A program made the translations under genes and the position numbers. A stretch of DNA of 37,726 nt from Virgisporangium aliadipatigenens (GTDB taxonomy: Bacteria; Actinomycetota; Actinomycetes; Mycobacteriales; Micromonosporaceae), in NCBI RefSeq assembly GCF_016863615.1, contig NZ_BOPF01000064.1:1-37726 (forward strand), written 5' to 3'. The notes under the pieces are model-generated. The model was not told the DNA's origin, did no database searches, and worked only from the letters and a program-made list of their open reading frames with translations. How positions within the stretch are numbered: position 1 is the stretch's first letter; each line of letters begins with the position of its first letter. Shown piece after piece: positions 30,909 through 37,726 of the stretch.

Positions 30909-31523
30909 GTGAGGGAGTTTTCGGGGGCCTTCGAGACGCACCTGACCGTGGCGGCCGGCGGGCCCGACGGGCTGGGCGAGTGGGCGGCGGCGCACGGGTT
31001 CAAGTACAGCGAGATCGTGCTGGACCGGGGGCGCACGCCCGAGCAGCCGATGCTGACCCGGCACGCCCGCGGCACGCTCGCCGAGCAGGTGGCGGCCGGG
31101 CGGGAGTGGGCGCGCCGGCTCGGTGCGGCCGGCCACGGCGTGGTGCGGCTGAAGGTGGAGGCGTCGGCCGACAACGCCGGGGTGCCCCGGGACGCGGCCG
31201 CCGCGGCCGAGCTGCCGGAGTGCTACTTCGAGCACCACGTGAAGGTCGCCCTCCCCGACGACGGTGCGGTGACCGGGCTGCGGGCCGCCGGTGCGCCGCA
31301 CGGCGCGCACGTCTCGCGCAACGCCCGTCGCCGCCTCGCCGACGGGACGCAGGAGCGGTTCCTCACGCAGCGCTGCCGTGCCGTGGGCCGCGCCGGGGCC
31401 CGGGCCCGCCTCGACGCCCTGCTCGACGCGATCGGTGTGCTGGGCGTGCCGGTGCTGGAGGTCGAGGAGGAGTTCGTGGTGTACGACGACAACCTCGGCC
31501 TGGACGCGGGCTGGCTGGGATGA
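30909..31523 (+). CDS. Conserved uncharacterised protein paired with an AbiEii-like gene, 204 aa
   Basis: Function unknown. I recognise the pattern of an actinobacterial family usually next to AbiEii-type nucleotidyltransferases. Conserved-looking motifs: FETHLTV (8-14), FKYSEIVLDRG (31-41), VVRLKVEA (78-85), YFEHHVKV (106-113), HGAHVSRNARRR (131-142), RFLTQRC (150-156) and EEEFVVYDDN (186-195). The His-x-Thr of FETHLTV and the His pair of YFEHHVKV recall a two-histidine phosphoesterase, but the second motif does not fit, so this is only a hint. It is soluble with no signal. GTG start; the stop overlaps the next ATG as ATGA, implying an obligate pair. Confidence 0.78.
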   Translation: MREFSGAFETHLTVAAGGPDGLGEWAAAHGFKYSEIVLDRGRTPEQPMLTRHARGTLAEQVAAGREWARRLGAAGHGVVRLKVEASADNAGVPRDAAAAAELPECYFEHHVKVALPDDGAVTGLRAAGAPHGAHVSRNARRRLADGTQERFLTQRCRAVGRAGARARLDALLDAIGVLGVPVLEVEEEFVVYDDNLGLDAGWLG

Positions 31524-32446
31524 GCGCGCGCCGCGCCGTTCTGGACCACGTGCTGCGCCTGGTCGCCGCGTCGCCGCTCGGTGAGGTGCTGGTGCTGCGC
31601 GGCAGCATGGCGATGCTGGCGTTCGCGCCCGGTGCGGCGCGCGATCCCGGCGATCTCGACTTCGTCCTGCGCCCCTCCGCCGCGGTGCCGATCGACGACG
31701 GGCACCCGTATCCGTACGTCGCTTCACGCTCGTGGGCGCAGTGGTGGCCGGAGGCGGCGCACGGGGCGCTGCGGCACGAGTTCTGGGGCGCGGAGGAGGA
31801 GTTCGAGACGGGTGGGATGCATCCGAAGGTGCCGCCGGACGGGCTGACCTGGGTGATCGACGACGACGACCTGCCGACCGCGCACGAGGACGTCATCGAG
31901 CTGATCCGCCGCGATCCGGTCGCCGGGACGGTGAAGCTGCTGGCCGAGCGCGCCGACTGCGACCGGCTCGGCGAGGACGACGGGTACGCGGGGTACGCGG
32001 GCGCGGCGGGCTTCCGGGTGGCGGTGCCGTGGGAGGGCGACGGCGGGACCGGTGCGCTGCAGATCGACTTCGCCTACGACGAACGCCTTCCCCGCGACCC
32101 GGTCGCGCTGGCGGTGCCGTGCCTCGCGGACCCGCCGACCGCCGTGTGGGCCGCGTCGCGCGAGCTGTCGCTGGCGTGGAAGCTGCAGTGGCTGCACACC
32201 GACCAGCGGGACCGGGAGGTGGCGCAGTTCAAGGATCTGTACGACGCGGTGCTGCTCGCCGAGTCGCCGGACGCGGTGCTCGACTTCGGGCTGCTGCGGC
32301 GGCTGTTCGGGGACGATCCGCCCGGTGCGGCGCTGCGGCCCGCGGCCGTCGCGCGCTGGCGGATCGACGGCGCGGACGATCCGGCCCCGCTGCTCGCCCG
32401 GCTGGCCGACGCGATCGGGCGGCTCAGCCGAGGAGTTCCACCGTGA
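31520..32446 (+). CDS. AbiEii-like nucleotidyltransferase, 308 aa
   Basis: A member of the DNA-polymerase-beta-like nucleotidyltransferases related to the AbiEii/AbiGii toxins, which transfer nucleotides to RNA or other acceptors. The active-site region is LVLRGSMAMLAF (Gly28-Ser29) followed by DPGDLDFVL with metal ligands Asp45 and Asp47; the later acidic QIDFAYDE is the probable third-acid strand. The helical C-terminal half contains ELSLAWKLQWLHTDQRDREV, matching the Lys/Asp region of AbiEii. It is coupled by ATGA to the uncharacterised gene upstream, not to an AbiEi antitoxin. A toxin-like or RNA-modifying role is inferred. The 3' end overlaps the convergent gene by 23 bp. Confidence 0.8.
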   Translation: MSARRAVLDHVLRLVAASPLGEVLVLRGSMAMLAFAPGAARDPGDLDFVLRPSAAVPIDDGHPYPYVASRSWAQWWPEAAHGALRHEFWGAEEEFETGGMHPKVPPDGLTWVIDDDDLPTAHEDVIELIRRDPVAGTVKLLAERADCDRLGEDDGYAGYAGAAGFRVAVPWEGDGGTGALQIDFAYDERLPRDPVALAVPCLADPPTAVWAASRELSLAWKLQWLHTDQRDREVAQFKDLYDAVLLAESPDAVLDFGLLRRLFGDDPPGAALRPAAVARWRIDGADDPAPLLARLADAIGRLSRGVPP

Positions 32447-32954
32447 CGGGGAGGAAACCGTTGTGCCGCATGGCTTGGATCACCTGACGCAGCACCGGGC
32501 CGACCGGTGGGGCGTGCGGCGACAGGACGGTCACGTCGACCGCCCAGGCGTGGAGGGTGTGCAGCTCACGCAGTTCGACCGAGTGGTGCTCGTCGCCGAC
32601 GACCGTGGGGGCACCGGCGGCGTCTCCCGCGAAGAGGACGCGGTAGATCGGCGGGGCGTCGGGGCGCAGCCGCAACGGCGGTGCGACCGACAGCGGCAGG
32701 GGGTCCGTGAAGTACCCGCGTAGGTGATCCTCGGACGGCAACACGCCCGGGTAGTTCGCGGCGGCCGCCTCGCGGGTGACGGCGACGGCGAGCGCCGGCT
32801 CGGCGCACAGCTGCTTGGCGAGGACGGCCGAGGACCACCAGCCGTCGGCCGCCGACCAGGCGGCGCAGTCCAGCGCGGCCGCGGTGTGGTCCGCGCCGAA
32901 CGTGAACTCCTCGACGACGAGCGCCCGCCGGGAGGGGATCAGGTAGTAGTCCAC
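32424..32954 (-). CDS. Uncharacterised protein, 176 aa
   Basis: No family recognised. It begins DYYLIPSRRALVVEEFTFG and is soluble, with no signal or membrane segment. The segments WSAADGWWSSAVLAKQL (33-49), GVLPSEDHLRGYFTDP and IYRVLFAGDAA suggest a compact alpha/beta fold. GTG start at 32954; no clear ribosome site. The tail overlaps the nucleotidyltransferase gene by 23 bp on the opposite strand, and its 5' end faces the SulP gene across 128 bp. Codon use looks like that of its neighbours, so it is probably real. Confidence 0.6.
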   Translation of the reverse strand: MDYYLIPSRRALVVEEFTFGADHTAAALDCAAWSAADGWWSSAVLAKQLCAEPALAVAVTREAAAANYPGVLPSEDHLRGYFTDPLPLSVAPPLRLRPDAPPIYRVLFAGDAAGAPTVVGDEHHSVELRELHTLHAWAVDVTVLSPHAPPVGPVLRQVIQAMRHNGFLPVTVELLG

Positions 32955-33082
32955 GCCGACATTCTGTCAGTACTCCCAGATGTACAGCTTGTTACGTAGG
33001 CCCGTTTGGTCCGAAATACCGGTACTTTGCTCTCGGCGACCCAAGCCAACAGCCCGAGCCTGCTGACGACCCGGGAGTATCC

Positions 33083-35230
33083 ATGGACCGCCCATTGTGG
33101 AAAGCCGTCGCGCGCACCGTCCTCGCGCACGACCTACCCGCATCCTTCGTCGTGTTCCTCATCGCCATCCCGCTGTCGCTCGGCATCGCCGCGGCCAGCG
33201 GGGCGCCCCTCATGGCCGGCATGATCGCCGCCGTCGTCGGTGGCGTGGTCGCCGGCGTTCTCGGCGGCTCGCGCCTGCAGGTCACCGGCCCGGCCGCCGG
33301 GTTGACGGTCCTGGTGGCCGGCATCGTCGCGGAGTTCGGCTGGGCCGGCACCACGGTCATCGTGGCGCTCGCCGGCATGGTGCAGGTGCTGCTCGGCCTG
33401 TCCCGGCTGGCCCGCACCGCGCTGACCCTCTCACCGGCGGTCGTGCACGGCATGCTCGCCGGCATCGGCGTGGTGATCGCGTTGAGCCAGGTGCACGTCC
33501 TGCTCGGCGGCGAGCCGCAGTCCTCCGCCGCCCGCAACCTGCGCGACCTGCCCGCCCAGCTGATCGAACGGCACGACGCGGCCGTCACGGTCGGCCTGCT
33601 GACGGTCGCGATCCTGCTCGGGTGGCCGCGCGTCGTGAAGGCGTTCTGGCTGCCGGCGCCGCTGGTCGCCGTGGGCGCCGCCACCGCCGTGGCCGCCGTG
33701 TGGGACCTCGACCTCGCCCGCGTCGACCTGCCCGACGACCCGCTCGGCGCGATCGCGGCGCCGGTCTGGCCCGACGCGCCGGCCTGGCCGCTCGCCGTCG
33801 CCGTCGTGTCGGTCGCCCTGGTGGCGAGCGTCGAGTCGCTGCTGTCGGCCGTCGCCATCGACAAGCTGCACGACGGCCCGCCCGCCGACCTCGACCGCGA
33901 ACTGCTCGCCCAGGGCGCGGCCAACGCCGTGTCGGGCGCGCTCGGCGGCCTGCCCGTGACCGGTGTCATCGTGCGCGGTTCGACAAACGTGGCGGCCGGT
34001 GCGCGCACCCGCGCCTCGACGATCCTGCACGCCGTGTGGGTGGCCGGCGCCGTGCTGCTCGCCGCCGGCGCACTGGAGCTGATCCCGCTGTCCGCCCTGG
34101 CCGCGGTGCTCGTCGTGGTCGGCGTGCGCCTGGTCGACACCGGCCACATCCGCACGTTCCGGCGTTATCGGGAACTCCCCGCGTACGCGGTCACCGTCCT
34201 CGGCGTCGTCTTCGTGGACCTGATCGCCGGGGTGGTCCTGGGGATGGTGGTGGCCCTCGCGACGGCGCTTTGGCGGCTCGCGCACTGCCGGGTGTCGATC
34301 ACCCAGCCGGAGGGCGGCCGGTGGCGCGTGGAGATCACCGGCACGCTGTTCTTCTTGGGCGTCAGCCGGCTCGCCGAACGCCTGCGCGCCATCCCGCCCG
34401 GCGGCAACGTGACGGTACTGCTGCACCTGGACTTCCTCGACCACGCGGCCTTCGAGGCGATCGACGGCTGGCGGCAGGCCTACGAGAAGCAGGGCGGCAC
34501 GGTCAGCGTCGAGGAGCAGCACGACACCTGGTTCCGGCGGGCCGCCGCGGGCAGCCTCGGCGGGGCGAAGAGCCTGCCGCGCGCACTGCCCCGGTGGCTG
34601 TTCTCCGGTGCGCGCAGCGGTGGCGCGCACGAGTACGAACGTTCGGTGGCCCCGCTCGTGCGGCCGCTCATGGCGGATCTCGCGCGGCACGGGCAGGCAC
34701 CCGACCAGCTCTTCATCACCTGCGCCGACTCCCGCCTCGTCCCGAACGTCATCACCGCCAGCGGCCCCGGCGACCTGTTCTGCGTGCGCAACGTGGGCAA
34801 CATCGTGCCGCCGTACCGGGCCGCCGGGCAGGGTACCGGCGGGGACCACAGCGTCGGCGCCGCCATCGAGTACGCGGTCGACGTGCTGCGGGTGCGCACG
34901 ATCACGGTGTGCGGCCACTCCTCGTGCGGCGCCGTCCGGGCGTTGCACGAGGGCGGCGGCGCCGAGGGGACGGCGCTGCGGGAGTGGTTGGCGCAGGCGC
35001 GGCTCACTCCCGCGGGCGGGCCGGCCGGGGAGCTGCGGCCCGCGCGGGAGCCGCTGCCGGAGCTGGACCAGCTCTCCGTCGACAACGTGCTCCAGCAGCT
35101 GGCGAACCTGCGCACCCATCCCAGCGTCACGGCCGCCGAGGCCGCCGGCCGGCTGCGCCTGGAGGGGATGTTCTACGACCTGGCGACCGCCCGGGTCCAC
35201 CGGATCGAGCCCGCGCTGATCGTGCGGTGA
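33083..35230 (+). CDS. SulP-family anion transporter fused to beta-carbonic anhydrase, 715 aa
   Basis: Predicted to move bicarbonate (or sulfate) across the membrane and interconvert CO2 and bicarbonate at the inner face. Residues 15-400 form the SulP membrane domain (SFVVFLIAIPLSLGIAAASG, GSRLQVTGPAAGLTVLV and many hydrophobic helices). A STAS-like domain follows (about 400-490: ITGTLFFLGVSRLAERL). Residues 515-710 are a beta-carbonic anhydrase with zinc ligands Cys547 (TCADSR), His612 and Cys615 (CGHSSCGA) and the Asp549/Arg551 dyad. The architecture is that of M. tuberculosis Rv3273. The ATG has GGGAG 5 nt upstream. Monocistronic, convergent with the VOC gene 19 bp away. Confidence 0.95.
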   Translation: MDRPLWKAVARTVLAHDLPASFVVFLIAIPLSLGIAAASGAPLMAGMIAAVVGGVVAGVLGGSRLQVTGPAAGLTVLVAGIVAEFGWAGTTVIVALAGMVQVLLGLSRLARTALTLSPAVVHGMLAGIGVVIALSQVHVLLGGEPQSSAARNLRDLPAQLIERHDAAVTVGLLTVAILLGWPRVVKAFWLPAPLVAVGAATAVAAVWDLDLARVDLPDDPLGAIAAPVWPDAPAWPLAVAVVSVALVASVESLLSAVAIDKLHDGPPADLDRELLAQGAANAVSGALGGLPVTGVIVRGSTNVAAGARTRASTILHAVWVAGAVLLAAGALELIPLSALAAVLVVVGVRLVDTGHIRTFRRYRELPAYAVTVLGVVFVDLIAGVVLGMVVALATALWRLAHCRVSITQPEGGRWRVEITGTLFFLGVSRLAERLRAIPPGGNVTVLLHLDFLDHAAFEAIDGWRQAYEKQGGTVSVEEQHDTWFRRAAAGSLGGAKSLPRALPRWLFSGARSGGAHEYERSVAPLVRPLMADLARHGQAPDQLFITCADSRLVPNVITASGPGDLFCVRNVGNIVPPYRAAGQGTGGDHSVGAAIEYAVDVLRVRTITVCGHSSCGAVRALHEGGGAEGTALREWLAQARLTPAGGPAGELRPAREPLPELDQLSVDNVLQQLANLRTHPSVTAAEAAGRLRLEGMFYDLATARVHRIEPALIVR

Positions 35231-35249
35231 CGCCTTCTACGCAACGGGA

Positions 35250-35663
35250 TCACTTCTTGCGTTGGTTGATGCGGATCATGTTGCCGGCCGGGTCGCGGAA
35301 CGCGCAGTCGCGCACCCCGTAGTGCTGGTCGATCGGCTCCTGGAGCACCTCGGCACCACCGGCCTGCACCCGGTCGAACGTGGCGTCGACGTCGTCGACC
35401 TCGAACACCACGCCGCGCAGCAGCCCCTTGGCCAGCAGATCCTTGAGGATCTCGCGGTCGGCGGCGGAGGCGTCCGGGCTGGCGTCCGGGTTCTCGAGCA
35501 CGATCTGGATCTCCGGCTGGGCGGGCGGCGTCATGCTCACCCAGCGCATGCCCTCGTAGGCGACGTCGTTGGTGATCTCCAGGCCGAGGAGGTCCCGGTA
35601 GAAGTGGATGGCCTTGTCGTGGTCGTCGACGGCGATGAAGCAGTGCTGAAGTCTGACGTTCAT
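35250..35663 (-). CDS. VOC (glyoxalase/bleomycin-resistance fold) protein, 137 aa
   Basis: A small metal-site fold protein made of paired beta-alpha-beta-beta-beta units: VRLQHCFIAVDDHDKAIHFY and LRGVVFEVDDVDATFDRV, then FRDPAGNMIRINQ at the end. Candidate metal ligands are His7, Glu in FEVDD and the C-terminal region. The activity could be isomerase, dioxygenase or drug binding; it cannot be decided. The ATG at 35663 is preferred over GTG 35672 because TAGCGT sits 7 nt upstream (leaderless start) and the GTG would lie inside that hexamer. It follows the AraC regulator by 10 bp in the same direction. Confidence 0.88.
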   Translation of the reverse strand: MNVRLQHCFIAVDDHDKAIHFYRDLLGLEITNDVAYEGMRWVSMTPPAQPEIQIVLENPDASPDASAADREILKDLLAKGLLRGVVFEVDDVDATFDRVQAGGAEVLQEPIDQHYGVRDCAFRDPAGNMIRINQRKK

Positions 35664-35670
35664 GGGAGCC

Positions 35671-35676
35671 ACGCTA
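35671..35676 (-). promoter_or_regulatory. -10 hexamer TAGCGT overlapping the AraC stop codon
   Basis: Minus-strand TAGCGT (35676-35671) includes the AraC-gene TAG stop and is 7 nt from the VOC ATG. It is the same design as at 28774, 30896 and 36130. Confidence 0.5.
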
Positions 35677-36123
35677 CGTATTGGCGGCCGGGCGTGCTTC
35701 TCCGTTCCTGACCGATCCGTTCCTGACCGACCCGCTTCGCACCGGCCGGGTGAAGATCTTGACCACGCAGGCCGGGATCGGCTCCGCCCCGGAGTGGCTG
35801 CGCGCGCGGTACGCGCTCGGCGACTCGCCGACGAGCTCGGTGAAGCGCGTGCTGAACGACCCCAGCGACGAACAGCCCACCGCCCAGCACACCTCGGTCA
35901 CGCTCAGCTCGCCGATGCGCAGCAGCGCCTTCGCGCGTTCGATCCGGCGGGTCATCAGGTAGCTGTAGGGCGTCTCCCCGAACGCCGCCCGGAAGCTGCG
36001 CGAGAAGTGGCCGGGCGACATGTGGGCGGCCCGCGCCAGCGCCGGAACGTCCAGCGGCTTCGCGTACTCGCGGTTGATCAGATCGCGGGCCCGGCGCAGC
36101 CGGACCAGGTCGTCCCGGTCCAC
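35674..36123 (-). CDS. AraC-family transcriptional regulator, DNA-binding domain only, 149 aa
   Basis: Two helix-turn-helix units of an AraC/XylS domain fill residues 8-108: VPALARAAHMSPGHFSRSFR (first recognition helix), TPYSYLMTRRIERAKALL (linker helix) and SVTEVCWAVGCSSLGSFSTR with FTELVGESPSAYR. No N-terminal ligand domain, so it is a stand-alone binding module. The C-terminal tail contains a duplicated SVRNG from a 15-bp tandem repeat. GTG start, 6 nt after TAGCAT. It probably controls the VOC gene 10 bp downstream and perhaps itself. Confidence 0.9.
   Translation of the reverse strand: MDRDDLVRLRRARDLINREYAKPLDVPALARAAHMSPGHFSRSFRAAFGETPYSYLMTRRIERAKALLRIGELSVTEVCWAVGCSSLGSFSTRFTELVGESPSAYRARSHSGAEPIPACVVKIFTRPVRSGSVRNGSVRNGEARPAANT
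35701..35730. repeat. 15-bp perfect tandem repeat in the AraC gene tail
   Basis: TCCGTTCCTGACCGA occurs twice in tandem (35701-35715, 35716-35730). It is in frame and encodes SVRNG twice on the minus strand, a likely slippage or length-variation site. Confidence 0.9.
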
Positions 36124-36129
36124 CCCGGC

Positions 36130-36135
36130 ATGCTA
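36130..36135 (-). promoter_or_regulatory. -10 hexamer TAGCAT overlapping the upstream stop codon
   Basis: Minus-strand TAGCAT (36135-36130) contains the TAG stop of the beta-rich protein gene and is 6 nt from the AraC GTG, a leaderless start. Confidence 0.5.
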
Positions 36136-37098
36136 ACCCTTGAGCAGGCGCTCCCCGCGGTATCCGATGGGGCCCTCACCCACCCGCTGGTAGGTGCCGA
36201 TGAAGCCGCCGTCCGGATCGAACCCGATCGTCCCGTTGTTGCCGAACGTGTCGCGCCACGCCACCCGCCGCAGCGGCCGCACGCCGTCGCCGACCAGGAG
36301 GGCGATGCCGTTCGAACGGTGCCAGCCGCCGCCCCACCCCTCCCACGTCGCGTAGCGGGCCGGCGCCGGGCCGGGCGACGCGTCCGCAGACCACCGGCCG
36401 GTGAGCGTGCCGCGGAACTCGCACGGCCGTGCCCCACGCATCCGGCAGTGCCCGTAGAACGCGTTCACCCCCGCCTCGAACGTCACCGACCAGTCCTGGC
36501 CGCGGGCGTCCTGCCAGGAGAGCTGCGCGGGGAGGCGTTCCTCGCCGCGATCCACGTACACCCAGACGGTCGGCCCGGCGCGCCAGCCGTCGGCTCCCGC
36601 GCCGCCGCGGCGCGTCTCGTAGCGCAGCACCGGCTCGGTCGCCTCGCGCGCGGCGAGGACCCGCTCCGTGCGGCCGCGTTCCCAGACCGGGTCGAGCGTG
36701 ACCCGGTACAGCCACAGGCGGGTGCGCGCATCGGCGGCGCTGGTGATCGTGAGTTCGTTGGCACCGGGGCGCAGCAGGTCGCCGGGCACCGCGAACGCGC
36801 ACGGCGTCGGCAGGTCCCCGCCGCCGGGAATGGTCCAGCGGTCGATCACCGGGCTGTCGTTGAGCGTCACGTACATCGGCGCGTGGCCGGGGGAGCGGCC
36901 GAGCCTGGACGCCAGGCCGGTGACGGTGAGGGTCGCCTGGTCATGGCGTTCGCCCTCGGGCACGGTGAAGACCATGCGGAGCGTGCCGCCGTTGTCCAGC
37001 TCGAGCCGACCGGCACCCGCCGAGCCGCGCTCGATCTTCACAGCGGCGTTGCCGGTGCCGGCGGGGGAACGCGAGAAGTCCACGTAGGTCGGTTCCAT
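36133..37098 (-). CDS. Beta-rich protein, possible carbohydrate-binding, 321 aa
   Basis: Function unknown. The N-terminal 125 residues read as a beta-sandwich like those attached to polysaccharide lyases: LELDNGGTLRMVFTVPEGER, ATLTVTGLASRLG, MYVTLNDSPVI, LRPGANELTITSA. The C-terminal half is Trp/Gly-rich (ATWEGWGGGWHRSNGIALLV, DTFGNNGTIGFDPDGGFIG) and could be a second beta domain. No signal peptide, so it should be cytosolic unless exported otherwise. ATG 37098 is chosen; GTG 37116 adds six residues. It lies 25 bp after the membrane-protein gene and 9 bp before the AraC gene, all in one direction. Confidence 0.65.
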   Translation of the reverse strand: MEPTYVDFSRSPAGTGNAAVKIERGSAGAGRLELDNGGTLRMVFTVPEGERHDQATLTVTGLASRLGRSPGHAPMYVTLNDSPVIDRWTIPGGGDLPTPCAFAVPGDLLRPGANELTITSAADARTRLWLYRVTLDPVWERGRTERVLAAREATEPVLRYETRRGGAGADGWRAGPTVWVYVDRGEERLPAQLSWQDARGQDWSVTFEAGVNAFYGHCRMRGARPCEFRGTLTGRWSADASPGPAPARYATWEGWGGGWHRSNGIALLVGDGVRPLRRVAWRDTFGNNGTIGFDPDGGFIGTYQRVGEGPIGYRGERLLKG

Positions 37099-37123
37099 GG
37101 CAGGACAGCCTGTCACATTGACG

Positions 37124-37657
37124 TCAGGCCGAGGCGTTGCGGTCCGCGAGCCAGGCCGCCTGGGCCACGGCGCCGCCGACGGACAACCCGGCCCGGGCCG
37201 CCGCGTAGAAGCGGTCGCGACACGTGTCCATGTGCCGCACGCCGGCCTCCCAGTCGAACCCCTCGGCCGCGTCTGCGCGCACGGCCAGCCGTAGGTCCCG
37301 GACCGCGTCGCTCCAGTCCCGCGCGGCGGTCACGGTCGCCTGGTCGCCGAGCAGCAGCACCCGCTCCCAGGCCTTCGACCGCTCGGCCTCCGCCTCGGCC
37401 AGCAGCGCGAGGCCCGCCTGCCGGTCGGGCCCGGGGTCCGGCGCGCCGGTGGCCGCCCGCAGCCGCAGGGTGACGATCGAGACCTCCTTGAGCGCGCGGG
37501 CGTACTCGGCGTAGGCCTCGACGCGGCGATCGTCCCAGCGCACGGACTGCGCTCTCGACCAGCGGGAACGCTCGGCCACGTGGGTGGCGAGGACGGTGCC
37601 GAGCGTGCCCACGAGCACGCCGACGAGAGCGGGCAACTGACCGAGAAGTGCATCCAC
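37124..37657 (-). CDS. Membrane-anchored protein of unknown function, 177 aa
   Basis: One N-terminal membrane helix with small-residue spacing (LPALVGVLVGTLGTVLATHVA, about 8-28), then a basic, helical cytosolic part (RSRWSRAQSVRWDDRRVEAY; EAEAERSKAWERVLLLG) probably forming a coiled coil. Similar short anchored proteins are common in actinobacteria and have no assigned role. GTG start at 37657; the last 69 bp of the window show no further gene. The three genes downstream run in the same direction with short gaps. Confidence 0.65.
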   Translation of the reverse strand: MDALLGQLPALVGVLVGTLGTVLATHVAERSRWSRAQSVRWDDRRVEAYAEYARALKEVSIVTLRLRAATGAPDPGPDRQAGLALLAEAEAERSKAWERVLLLGDQATVTAARDWSDAVRDLRLAVRADAAEGFDWEAGVRHMDTCRDRFYAAARAGLSVGGAVAQAAWLADRNASA

Positions 37658-37726
37658 GAAGACAGTTTTTCAAAGCGGTGCATCAGGTCGCGGGTCCGTC
37701 GGGCGGGTTCGATGGGTCGTTGCAAT

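Noticed and set aside
1-37726. CRISPR arrays, tRNA or rRNA genes, complete insertion sequences, integrases
   Set aside because: No regular direct repeats with spacers, no cloverleaf-like segments ending in CCA, and no transposase or integrase motifs were seen.

Overview
The window is very G+C-rich, densely packed DNA with GTG/TTG starts, ATGA/GTGA overlaps, leaderless-type promoters, SARP regulators, CsoR copper control and a SulP-carbonic anhydrase fusion. This points to a filamentous actinomycete chromosome (Pseudonocardiales or Micromonosporales type; the genus cannot be fixed from the sequence alone). There are no rRNA, tRNA, CRISPR, prophage or complete insertion sequence signals. About 34 protein genes and one gene remnant are supported.

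Layout. 1-6.0 kb: a large secreted subtilisin-like protease, an O-methyltransferase, and a cytochrome P450 with its ferredoxin. 6.0-11.2 kb: a copper-efflux region (copA, copZ and csoR, with two matching CsoR-type operators). It is interrupted by a quinone-oxidoreductase/monooxygenase operon facing a doubled Lrp/AsnC regulator, and a 3' remnant of a second copA lies behind copA. 11.2-17.0 kb: a Cys-rich secreted protein, a second subtilase with no signal peptide and a rare TTA codon, an ArsR-type regulator coupled to an S41-type peptidase, and a short secreted collagen-like protein. 17.0-22.7 kb: a Clp_N-repeat/caspase-like fusion divergent from an amidohydrolase, then a secreted glycoside hydrolase. 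22.7-27 kb: a small zinc-ribbon gene and two overlapping SARP-type regulators, the second with a decayed P-loop. 27-31 kb: an ABC exporter followed by a two-component system. 31-33 kb: a conserved uncharacterised protein coupled to an AbiEii-like nucleotidyltransferase. 33-37.7 kb: a bicarbonate transporter/carbonic anhydrase fusion, a VOC protein, an AraC regulator, a beta-rich protein and a membrane-anchored protein.

How the parts may work together. CsoR should repress itself and copZ-copA until Cu(I) is bound. The P450 and ferredoxin form a monooxygenase pair. The ABC exporter and the two-component system are adjacent and probably functionally linked.

Most unusual observations: the Clp_N/caspase fusion; a 70-bp REP-like palindrome inserted in frame in a SARP gene, adding a Cys/His-rich loop next to the P-loop; six exact copies of the palindrome TCCACWGTGGA; and four gene junctions where a TAG stop codon is also the first half of the next gene's -10 hexamer, followed by a leaderless start.
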